The notes under the pieces: generated by a model | Told to the model about the DNA's origin: nothing | Database searches by the model: none | Seen by the model: the letters and a program-made list of their open reading frames with translations, nothing else | Position numbers and translations under genes: made by a program | Assembly: GCF_001942495.1 (NCBI RefSeq) | Contig: NZ_MKZS01000001.1 | Coordinates: forward strand, 2,245,088-2,309,087 | Origin: Moorena bouillonii PNG | Lineage (GTDB): Bacteria; Cyanobacteriota; Cyanobacteriia; Cyanobacteriales; Coleofasciculaceae | DNA: 64,000 nucleotides | Reading direction: 5' to 3' | In this document: piece by piece, positions 56,412-64,000 of the stretch | How positions within the stretch are numbered: the stretch's first letter is position 1 | How the letters are laid out: every line of letters begins with the position of its first letter

Positions 56412-57788
56412 CTATTCCTGCATCCCGGCATACAACAAACGTGCAAATAGCCGTACCCCATCATCCTGCTTCAGCTCTTCATAGGAGGGGGGCTGCCGCA
56501 AGCCCACCACCCGCAGATCTGCCAGCAATTCGGGATGAAACTGACAGGTAAACGATCGCCGAACGGTTTTACTTTCAAAATCTATGTAATTGATGCAAGT
56601 CCCAGAACACTCTGTCAAAACCTGATCATCATCATCCGCCGTCGAGCACAAAATTTCAACAGCATCAGGGAGCTGGATAAGCCAAGACAAAGCACTATTC
56701 GCTACAATGTGACGGCTGGGAATGAGAGCATCATGAATTAACCGATACGCCCAGTTTGCAAATAAGATTGCCTCTTCGTTGACCTCGTCCGAATGAAACA
56801 TGGCAATGTTGAGTTCATGCTCATAGGCAATCGACGTATCAATCACCCCTTCGTGCTCATCAGCAGTAATCTCATGGGCAACAATCACTGCCTCAGGAAC
56901 ACCGGAGGTCTCATGGTCAGGGGATTCATACTGGCGCAGCTGGCGATCACCAATCTCTTTTGCTTCGTTGTGAGCCACCGCAAACTCCTGATGCTCCCAA
57001 TTGTCTGCCACCACACGGCCATCCCGCTTCTTGACGACCAGGGACTGCCCTACTGCCTGGATTTCTTGACAGACAAGTTGTAAAGCCCTTAAAGCCTTGC
57101 CATTGCCATCCCCCTCCAAAACATCTAGAGCCAACACTTCCCTGACTGCCCGACGAATCAGGCTGATGTGAGCCTGAGCCGCAAGCTGGTGCCCTAAACA
57201 AATAAATATGGCAGGTGCGCTTGCAGGAGTCCGAGAGAGGAGAATCTGCTCAGATAGACGGAGAAGATCCTGATGGGAGCAACTTGCCCCTGCAAAGGTA
57301 GATGGATTCCGGACAGATGGATCCCCCCCCTCTACCACAATTGCCAATCCTGAGCTGATGACGGGGATCAGTCGCTCCAAATCTAACGGACCTGAGGCCC
57401 AATAGGGAAAGAGAATTGAATCACAGTCAGCAACTTTTTGCGCCAAATAAGCCACATTAACCGAGGCACGGACCTCCTCACCTAGGGGGTTACAGCCCAC
57501 ATGTTTCCAGGGTTCAATAATTGCGATCGCATGTCGAAACAACTGAGGATTTGCTATCAACGCCGCAAAAGCTTCTGGAGAGTCGATCACTTTTTCGAAT
57601 GGCTGCCCCTTGCCCCATTCACAGCTGGGATTGTCGGACAGTAAAGAGCCAGTCGATAGAGGATTAGAGGAATGGCGATCGGCCAAAAACCGTCCCAAAA
57701 GAATGTGAACGGACTCAAACTGAGAGCCACTATAGCTCAGATAACCTGGCTTGAGTCGCCAGTTACTTGGTGGTGACTGAGTAATCAT
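56412..57788 (-). CDS. Orphan class I glutamine-amidotransferase-like protein
   Basis: Encodes 458 residues. The class I GATase pattern is recognisable: nucleophile elbow FICLGHQLA with Cys197 and, far downstream, CQFHPELLADL with His418 and Glu420, a complete Cys-His-Glu triad. The gap between them (about 220 residues) is longer than in normal GATase domains and contains an acidic His-rich stretch (VAHEITADEHEGVIDTSIAY). The N-terminal about 130 residues match no family I know. No synthase or ligase partner is adjacent, so the ammonia acceptor is unknown. It may be a gamma-glutamyl hydrolase or a transferase with another nucleophile. The gene stands alone, with long spacers on both sides. 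Confidence 0.7.
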   Translation of the reverse strand: MITQSPPSNWRLKPGYLSYSGSQFESVHILLGRFLADRHSSNPLSTGSLLSDNPSCEWGKGQPFEKVIDSPEAFAALIANPQLFRHAIAIIEPWKHVGCNPLGEEVRASVNVAYLAQKVADCDSILFPYWASGPLDLERLIPVISSGLAIVVEGGDPSVRNPSTFAGASCSHQDLLRLSEQILLSRTPASAPAIFICLGHQLAAQAHISLIRRAVREVLALDVLEGDGNGKALRALQLVCQEIQAVGQSLVVKKRDGRVVADNWEHQEFAVAHNEAKEIGDRQLRQYESPDHETSGVPEAVIVAHEITADEHEGVIDTSIAYEHELNIAMFHSDEVNEEAILFANWAYRLIHDALIPSRHIVANSALSWLIQLPDAVEILCSTADDDDQVLTECSGTCINYIDFESKTVRRSFTCQFHPELLADLRVVGLRQPPSYEELKQDDGVRLFARLLYAGMQE

Positions 57789-59710
57789 CAGAATAATTTC
57801 ACATTGTCTTCAGTATCTTTGTCTTCTCGACCCCGACAAGAATCGGTTCCTAAGAAACCAAGTCTTAGGCCATTGAAGATAGCGGTGCGACACCGACTAC
57901 CAGGTAAAAACAAATTACAACACCCCTCAGAGGTTATGCTGGGGTAAATGGTGTGGGATTTGCTGGCTTTAAATCAGTATCGATAAGCACTCAATGAAAG
58001 TATCACACTTAGGGACAAGTGGCAAAGTTTCGCGCCTTAAAAACTGAATAACCGTGACGGTGGTTGTTTGTGTGTTTGGCCTTCCCCCCAGGGCAGGGTA
58101 AACGCATCTTATTTGGTATAAATGGTAACATACAAAAAATTGATTAACTCAATTTTTTGTGAAATTCGAATAAATCCCATCCTAAAGCAGTTTTTTTTGT
58201 TCAAAGTCAACAAATTTTCCGCTGACTTTGAACAAAAATCAAAGTCGGATTTGCGTACGAAACCAGAATGTAGAGTACTCTCAAATCGACCAAGGATAAC
58301 ACGGCCAATAATTGATAATAAGTTGCGCTTATTGAGAATCAACAGGGTAATTCTAGATTTTTGATACTATTGTTTATTTTTTCACTGTAAATTTTAATAC
58401 AAATTTAGATGCGTTTACCCTGCCCCCCAGGGCAAACACATCTAAATAAATTAGATTTACAAATCTCCGCCCAGCAGCAACAGATAGAACGCAACAGATA
58501 GAACTATTCAAGCAACAGCTCCACCAGCTCAAAAACCGTTCCGCCAAAAACAGGGATGGGGAGAGACTTTATCCCATCACAGGCTGGTGGTAGTCTGCCT
58601 GGATTACAGAAAAGGTTCAAGTTGGGATTGGGCAACCACTGGGATTGGGCAACTACAACAACAGCAATTGCAACACCTACTGAATTAAACTCCTTGAGAC
58701 TATAACTATCTTATCGGTCTGGGAAAGGATGATGCTCCACAAGAGTTGCTACATCTCATTGACAGAGTTTATAGTTAGATAAATCTAACCAAAAAGCTAC
58801 TCTGGCAAATAGTTAAAACTTGAACATTCCAGATCATGATTGGTAAAAATTGTAATCAACTTAGTTTTCCCATAACCATTTTTTTTTATCGATATTGTAA
58901 TCACTTACAGCTTGAAGCCAGGGATTTATGTTTATGTAATTATCATTGTAATACTTATATTCAAGACGAGTTGTTTATAGAAATATATAATCCAGAATGT
59001 AAACTGGCTTTATTAAAGCTAATTCAATGTCCTTATCAAAAAAATAGCCAGCTTTGGTAAAACTTATGATTGATCATCTGCCGTCATCAATTAAAATAGG
59101 TATTTAGGAATCTTGGCTGGAGCAATAATTTAATTTTTATCTAGTTTAATTATTCAATTCGTTATAATTTAAAGTTAAATTTAAACAATAAATCAAATTA
59201 CCTAAAATGTAATTAATATTCTATTGAATATAGACTGTACTGTGTATAAAACAAATTTTCAAAACTAAGAGCTTCGTGTCTTTGATTTCCTTCCTAGCAC
59301 CCCTTGAAACAACTCTGCTTTTTTAAGGGGGATGGAAGGGGGTTAATCAGGCAGAGGGAGTAAGCATTCAGCGGTCAGCGCTCAGCGGTCAGCTTATTTT
59401 ATTCAAAAGGTGCGACCCGTGGCGAATTTAATAATTAGATGCGGAAAGCGCACCTAAGCATCTCAAGTAGCGTGGCCACAGGCCTTTAGCTGATACGCGA
59501 CACGCTGATACGCGACACGCTGATAGCTTACCAGAGGGATTTAGGGGAATCAGAATTTTTTGACCAACAATCTCTTAGCAACCGCCCCAATACTTCTGTA
59601 ACTGCTACAGGACATGGTTGATTGCTCTTATTCACAAGGATCCTTCTTTATACTATGTTGTATTCACCAAAAGCTATAGTAAAAGAACTGGCTTCAACGC
59701 CTACTACACT
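57789..59710. other. Long intergenic region with a MITE-like element and dispersed repeats
   Basis: It includes the 335-bp inverted-repeat element (58091-58425), a partial additional end just after it (GGGCAAACACATCT), an AT-rich block, and from about 59360 to 59530 tandem CAGCGGTCAGC and CTGATACGCGACACG repeats plus a GGTGCGACCCGTGGCGAATT repeat whose inverted partner is at about 63760-63808. A 74-codon Cys-rich frame at 58836-59060 (MIGKNCNQLSFPITIFF) has no ribosome-binding site and no recognised family, so it is not called. Confidence 0.55.
58091..58425. mobile_element. 335-bp MITE-like element with perfect 19-bp terminal inverted repeats
   Basis: GGGCAGGGTAAACGCATCT (58091-58109) and AGATGCGTTTACCCTGCCC (58407-58425) are exact reverse complements, and weaker similarity extends about 15 bp further inward. 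The core is AT-rich and contains a second inverted repeat, GTTCAAAGTCA (58199-58209) with TGACTTTGAAC (58223-58233). A frame of 80 codons (58122-58364) has no transposase character. A solitary relative of the end, AGATGCGTTTGCCCTGG, is at 61412-61428. Flanks are C-rich on both sides, so a target duplication cannot be resolved. Confidence 0.75.
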
Positions 59711-61228
59711 ATGCTAGAATCTGGGAAAGTCCTCCAAAATCGCTATTACCTCCAGCAGCAGCTGAATGACAATCCAGTGCGCCAGACTTGGCTAGCACTG
59801 GATTCCGAGTCTGACACGCAAGTCGTAGTCAAGCTTTTGGCTTTAGGTGGTCCCGTACAATGGGACGATTTGAAACTATTTGAGCGGGAAGCGCAAGTTC
59901 TCAAACAACTGGATCATCCTCGGATTCCCAAGTATCGGGATTATTTTTCCCTCGATGAGAGTATCCTATGGTTTGGACTGGTTCAGGAGTATATCCCCGG
60001 TCTATCCCTGAAACAGCAACAGTCTCAAGGGTTTAGATTCTCTCAGCAGCAGGTAAATACTATCGCAGCTGATATTTTAGAAATTCTTCAGTACTTACAT
60101 CAGCTCAACCCCCCAGTCTTACACCGAGATATCAAGCCAAGCAATCTAATTTGGGGTGAGGACGAGCAGGTATATTTAATCGATTTTGGAGCAGTGCAGG
60201 CTCAACCAACTACTGCGGGTGCCACATTTACAGTGGTGGGAACCTATGGTTATACACCCATGGAACAGTTTGGGGGTCAAGCTGTGCCTGCTTCTGATTT
60301 GTATGCCTTAGGGGTGACCTTGATTGAACTGCTGACTGGAGTGGCACCTGCTGAGTTACCTCAGGAAAATTTGCGGATTCAATTTCGTCAACTACTCGGT
60401 TCTACTGTTGAGCCTGGCTTGGTGACGTGGCTAGAGAAAATTACAGAACCAGCTGTGGAGCGTCGCTTCAGTGATGCTAAACAAGCTACTGAAGCGCTAT
60501 ACACTAACCCAGTGGTTCCATCAAACAACACCTCCCCAACTGGTCTGCCAGACACTGTTGTCCGTATTCATAAATCAGCAGAACAACTAATCATTGATAT
60601 CCCCTCCCACTGGGAAATGATAGTGATGAAACCCTTCAAACATGCCCTAAAACAAGCTAGAGGGGTGGTAAAGGGGGTATTTTCTTACTCACTACAGCGA
60701 TTCAAGACCTTAGAAAAGTCTAGGCAACACCGGATATTAGTTGGTGTTGGGTTGGGAGTAGTTGTAGCAATTTTACTGGATTTATTTAAGCACCTTATTC
60801 TTCAAATATTAGTAATATTATTAGCAATTCCAGTCTCATTACTGCCTTTAGCAATACCAATTTTTTTAGTGATGTGGATAACATCATTAAACTCAGAAAA
60901 AGACTTTTCTGAGGCAGTTCGTATTTGTTTTGATAACAAAAAATTTGAAATTATTAAGGCATCCTTGAGCCGCAAAAAATGGGATCGAGGAGAAAACTCA
61001 CAAATTAAAGAAGTTTATATTACTGCCTATCGGGATGCACAAGGCAGATACCATCGGGGGATTGCGATCACTACTCAGGTAGAACGACCATCACCCTTTG
61101 GTCAAAAATCCCAAACTTACATCTTTGGCGAACAATTACCAGAAGCTGAATTGAATTGGTTAGTTGAAGAAATCCGAGCTTGGTTGGATGTCAAATCTAG
61201 TGATTCATCACCAAGTCCAGAAGTTTGA
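59711..61228 (+). CDS. Ser/Thr protein kinase with C-terminal membrane region
   Basis: The ATG at 59711 (MLESGKVLQNRYYLQQQL) gives 505 residues; the frame also opens upstream at a TTG. The kinase domain occupies about 10-265, with the ATP lysine in VVVKLL, HRDIKPSN (catalytic Asp140), LIDFGAVQ (Asp158) and the APE-like PMEQFGG segment. The glycine-rich loop is degenerate (LNDNPVRQTWLA), which is seen in some cyanobacterial kinases. About residues 350-400 include two hydrophobic segments (LGVVVAILLDLFKHLILQIL and VSLLPLAIPIFLVMW), and the last about 110 residues form an unidentified soluble domain. Substrates and signal are unknown. It is convergent with the FAAL gene. Confidence 0.88.
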   Translation: MLESGKVLQNRYYLQQQLNDNPVRQTWLALDSESDTQVVVKLLALGGPVQWDDLKLFEREAQVLKQLDHPRIPKYRDYFSLDESILWFGLVQEYIPGLSLKQQQSQGFRFSQQQVNTIAADILEILQYLHQLNPPVLHRDIKPSNLIWGEDEQVYLIDFGAVQAQPTTAGATFTVVGTYGYTPMEQFGGQAVPASDLYALGVTLIELLTGVAPAELPQENLRIQFRQLLGSTVEPGLVTWLEKITEPAVERRFSDAKQATEALYTNPVVPSNNTSPTGLPDTVVRIHKSAEQLIIDIPSHWEMIVMKPFKHALKQARGVVKGVFSYSLQRFKTLEKSRQHRILVGVGLGVVVAILLDLFKHLILQILVILLAIPVSLLPLAIPIFLVMWITSLNSEKDFSEAVRICFDNKKFEIIKASLSRKKWDRGENSQIKEVYITAYRDAQGRYHRGIAITTQVERPSPFGQKSQTYIFGEQLPEAELNWLVEEIRAWLDVKSSDSSPSPEV

Positions 61229-61273
61229 AGGTTTAAAGTTGAAGGTTTAAGGTTGAAGGTTTAAGGTTGAAGG
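61227..61273. repeat. 14-bp tandem repeat after the kinase stop
   Basis: Three copies of GAAGGTTTAAGGTT (the first with one A for G) follow the kinase stop codon directly, then a partial copy. A degenerate CAGATTTTTACTTAC repeat occurs at about 61365-61398. Confidence 0.8.
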
Positions 61274-61432
61274 CAAAATAAAAAACCAATCAATACCGAA
61301 ATTCAGCAACTAAGGCTAGATAGAGACGATGATTTTGCCAGCCTCATATTTGGTGCTCAACTTAACCAGATTTTTACTTACCAGATTTTTGCTTACTTGT
61401 CAATTTAATTTTAGATGCGTTTGCCCTGGTCC

Positions 61433-63253
61433 CTACCCCAGATGCGCCCCATTTTTTGGAGTTGCCCTCATAACACTCATAACAGTTAGTCTTCTTAAGT
61501 GTTCTGGATTACCACCACCTGAATTTATAACTTCCAAAGTTCCCTCTAGAAACTTAATCCGACAAGCTTGACGCATTATCTTGCCACTTGAAGTTTTAGG
61601 AATGCTACCTGGTTGGATCAATGCTATTGCATAAACCTGTAGTTCGTGTTGCTCCATCAACGCCTGACGAATATCTCCATTTACTTCATCGAAATCCAGT
61701 TTTCGCAGCCAACTTCGCTCCACCTCCTGAACAACGACTAATTTCTCTTCGCCATCTACCTCAACCCCAAATGCTGCCTCAGAATTTTTACGCAGTGCTG
61801 GGTGGCTCTGTTCAACCGTAAATTCAATATCCTGAGGATAATGATTTTGACCTCGAATGATGATTACATCCTTCAAGCGCCCAGTGACAAACAGCTGACC
61901 ATTCTTGATGAACCCCAAGTCACCAGTACGTAGAAATGGACCTTCACCAGTATCTGCTAGATATGCCTCAAATGTATGCTTTGTTTCTTCTGGTCTATTC
62001 CAATAACCTTGAGCAACACTTAAATCTGATACCCAAATTTCGCCAACTTCATCTGACGCACACCTAATTAAAGTATTGAGATTGACGATAATTACTTTTA
62101 TTCCACAAATCGGGAAACCACAACTAACCACATATCGACTTCCCTTTTGATTTCCATCGCACTCAACAATCTGATTTTTCTCTAGTGCTGATGCAGCAAT
62201 TGAGGCAATTTCAGGCACATCATTGTGAGACTTGGTAGCAACTAACAAAGTTGCTTCTGCAAGACCATAAGCTGGAAAAAAAGCTGTGGCACGGAACCCA
62301 CAAGGTTCAAATGTTTTAATAAATTTTTCTATAGTGTCTTTACGAATTGGCTCTGCTCCATTACTAGCTGTTTTCCAACTCCTAAGATCTAAATTAGTTA
62401 TTTGTTCTGATGTAACTTGACGAACACAGTAGTCATAGCCAAAGTTTGGACTTTGGCTATGGGTTACCTTATACTTAGAAATAACCTCTAGCCAGCAGGT
62501 CGGTCTTCTAACAAATGTCAATGGTGACATTACGTAACAAGTAATACCAGAATAAATAGGCTGTATAAGTCCATCAATCAAACCATAATCATGGAAGTAA
62601 GGCATCCAAGTAGCAGCAATACTATCTGAAGTGTAGTTCCATGCTTGCTTGATATAGGCAGAATGGTGCATTACATTGTTATGGGTCACTATGACTCCTT
62701 TCGGTGTAGATGTAGACCCAGAAGTATATTGTAAATAAGCTATGGCATCTAGATTAATTTTTAATTCTTGCCATTGGTTTGCTAGTTGCTCTGATATCTC
62801 CTCAGTAAACAACCATAACAACATATTATTATACTCAAAGTCTTTTTGCCATTCACTTGGGAACTGAGAAGAAATTTGAGATGTAGTCAGCACTAGAGAA
62901 ACTTGGGCATCCTGAACACAAGCTTGAAGTCGAGGCAGAGTTCGCTTCAATCGAATTGCATCAGGTGGAGGAGCCGGAATAGCAATGACTCCTGCATATA
63001 AACATCCAAAGAAAGCACAAATGAAATCTAGAGGCTGTGAATAGAGCAGCAATGCTCGTTCCCCCCTGGTTACCCCCATCTCCTGAAGCTGAGCTGCGAT
63101 TGCTCGTGACCGCTTTTCCAATTCTCCATAAGTCAAGCTGGCTGTCTCTGTTTTTCCATTAGAAATAAAGGTATAGGCTTTTTGGTTCGGTTCATTTGTT
63201 ACTCTATAACATAGCAGGTCTATCAAAGAGGTAAATTTTTTCTTAGTATTCAT
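61433..63253 (-). CDS. Fatty-acyl-AMP ligase (FAAL)
   Basis: Encodes 606 residues, the usual FAAL length. ANL-superfamily motifs are present: YLQYTSGSTSTPKGVIVTHN (about 170-189) for ATP/Mg, a TWMPYFHDYGLIDGL segment typical of FAALs, YGLAEATL, LRTGDLGFIKNGQLFVTGRLK (about 450) and the C-terminal catalytic lysine in IPKTSSGKIMRQA. FAALs activate fatty acids as adenylates and pass them to a carrier protein in trans or in cis; no ACP is fused here. The nearest free ACP is at 32224, in the type III PKS cluster, so this enzyme could load that cluster's starter, although 21 kb separate the two. A role in an unrelated pathway beyond the window is possible. Confidence 0.93.
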   Translation of the reverse strand: MNTKKKFTSLIDLLCYRVTNEPNQKAYTFISNGKTETASLTYGELEKRSRAIAAQLQEMGVTRGERALLLYSQPLDFICAFFGCLYAGVIAIPAPPPDAIRLKRTLPRLQACVQDAQVSLVLTTSQISSQFPSEWQKDFEYNNMLLWLFTEEISEQLANQWQELKINLDAIAYLQYTSGSTSTPKGVIVTHNNVMHHSAYIKQAWNYTSDSIAATWMPYFHDYGLIDGLIQPIYSGITCYVMSPLTFVRRPTCWLEVISKYKVTHSQSPNFGYDYCVRQVTSEQITNLDLRSWKTASNGAEPIRKDTIEKFIKTFEPCGFRATAFFPAYGLAEATLLVATKSHNDVPEIASIAASALEKNQIVECDGNQKGSRYVVSCGFPICGIKVIIVNLNTLIRCASDEVGEIWVSDLSVAQGYWNRPEETKHTFEAYLADTGEGPFLRTGDLGFIKNGQLFVTGRLKDVIIIRGQNHYPQDIEFTVEQSHPALRKNSEAAFGVEVDGEEKLVVVQEVERSWLRKLDFDEVNGDIRQALMEQHELQVYAIALIQPGSIPKTSSGKIMRQACRIKFLEGTLEVINSGGGNPEHLRRLTVMSVMRATPKNGAHLG

Positions 63254-64000
63254 AAAATTTGTCCTTCATTCATTAATCATCCATCAATTCCTGAATTTTC
63301 GGCGTTACTGGAGTTTAGACTAAAGGGATAGGAGCAAACTATAAACAAAAGCCAAAAACCGCATCAGCGCTCAAAGATCTGAAAATTTAAGCATAGCTCC
63401 TAAGTGATTTTAGAATTTTTTGGAAAATGACAAAGTTTTTATTACCAGACGACTAATCCTTTGTCTTCAGGTATTATTTAATCTTTCAATATGATTAGTT
63501 TTACCAGTTTTTTTTGCTACTTGTTTGTGACGCTGTCTTGATGCAAAACGCGAGTGGGGGAACCACGGCAGTCGCTCATGGTTAGAAGTTACCGTAAGAC
63601 AGTTGAGCCTTGTCTTGATGCAAAGCGCGAGTGGGGGAAACCCCCTGTTCCGAAGCTGCATCGCTAATCAATAAGTTTTACCCCTTTTCTGCATAGCCTA
63701 CCAACCATAAAGGCTCAACGTAATCAGGTTTGGTCTCCGGGGGGAACCCCCGCGTGAAGGCTTAGGTGCGCTTTCCGTAGGCGAATTAAATTCGCCACGG
63801 GTCGCACCTCTGCATTGCTTTTGTCGTATTACTGTTCTTGATGCAATAGCGAGTGGGGGAAACCACGGCAATAGCGAGTGGGGGAGACCCCCAAGACCGC
63901 GCTGCCTCCCCAAGACCGCGCTGCATCGCTTTTATAAGCTTCCCAAAAATCTGTATAACACACAGCACATTGTCGAACCACTGGAGGGAAAGACTGCTAC
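63254..64000. repeat. Dense cluster of dispersed palindromic repeats
   Basis: The 750 bp upstream of the FAAL gene contain at least three copies of the GTCTTGATGCAAAGCGCGAG / CTGCATCGC family (about 63535-63665 and 63838-63930), many with GTGGGGGAAACC cores. A GCGAATTAAATTCGCC palindrome lies within a GGTGCGCTTTCCGTAGG block at about 63760-63808, whose inverted relative is at about 59410-59455. The small frames here consist wholly of repeat. The FAAL promoter should lie in the AT-rich 63254-63480 part. Confidence 0.7.

Noticed and set aside
58836..59060. 74-codon Cys-rich frame
   Set aside because: Several cysteines are suggestive of a small metal-binding protein, but there is no ribosome-binding site, no partner gene and no known motif. 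The AT-rich setting makes a chance frame more likely.
63467..63968. Three minus-strand frames of 60-71 codons
   Set aside because: They run through the dispersed palindromic repeats, and their translations are repeat-derived Arg/Pro/Ser sequence.

Overview
The window looks like chromosome of a filamentous, probably marine, non-toxin-specific cyanobacterium of the Moorena/Moorea type. That assignment is inference from the following: frequent GCGATCGC (HIP1) octamers, DevBCA-type export genes, a PATAN-CheW-cyanobacteriochrome-CheA phototaxis locus, a PEP-CTERM secreted protein, FAAL and FkbH-type loading enzymes, very large polyketide genes, and spacers full of dispersed palindromic and short tandem repeats. 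No rRNA, tRNA, CRISPR array or complete insertion sequence was recognised.

Region 1 (1-3700): the end of a membrane-anchored TPR protein gene, an OprB-like outer-membrane porin and a lipoprotein. Region 2 (3703-22853, minus strand) is an apparent eight-gene operon for a PUFA-synthase-like polyketide/lipid pathway. In transcription order it holds a PfaA-like KS-AT-ACP-ACP-ACP protein ending in the structural half of a ketoreductase, a PapA/condensation-type acyltransferase, a KR-DH protein carrying the missing catalytic half, a KS-CLF-AT protein that merges the PfaC front end with a PfaB-type AT, a secreted zinc phospholipase-C-like protein, a PfaD enoyl reductase, an AurF/CmlI-type diiron oxygenase and a 2Fe-2S ferredoxin. 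Together these could build an acyl chain, oxidise it with the diiron enzyme and transfer it to an alcohol.

Region 3 (22854-28629) is repeat-rich, with an SDR remnant, a PEP-CTERM beta-propeller protein and a 94-bp MITE-like element. Region 4 (28630-40717, plus strand) is a second biosynthetic cluster: a DevBCA-like exporter, a free ACP, a non-reducing KS-AT-ACP-TE polyketide synthase, a type III PKS with an intact Cys-His-Asn triad, an SrsB/BpsB-like membrane methyltransferase, a SAM O-methyltransferase and a sulfotransferase. The simplest reading is an exported, methylated and sulfated alkylresorcinol or alkylpyrone. It faces a convergent gene for an unusual left-handed-beta-helix/ACP/FkbH fusion (41279-44083).

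Region 5 (45557-54132) is a taxis operon: a PATAN-REC protein, CheW, a PixJ-like receptor with one Cys-less and one DXCF cyanobacteriochrome GAF domain, and a hybrid CheA. No free-standing CheY (PixH) gene is present. Region 6 (54133-64000) holds scattered genes (a small secreted protein, an orphan class-I glutamine-amidotransferase-like protein, a Ser/Thr kinase and a FAAL) separated by long repeat-rich spacers that include a 335-bp element with perfect 19-bp terminal inverted repeats and several strong hairpins.

Residue positions are counted from the start given for each feature unless stated otherwise. Product structures are inference; domain calls rest on motifs read directly in the translations.
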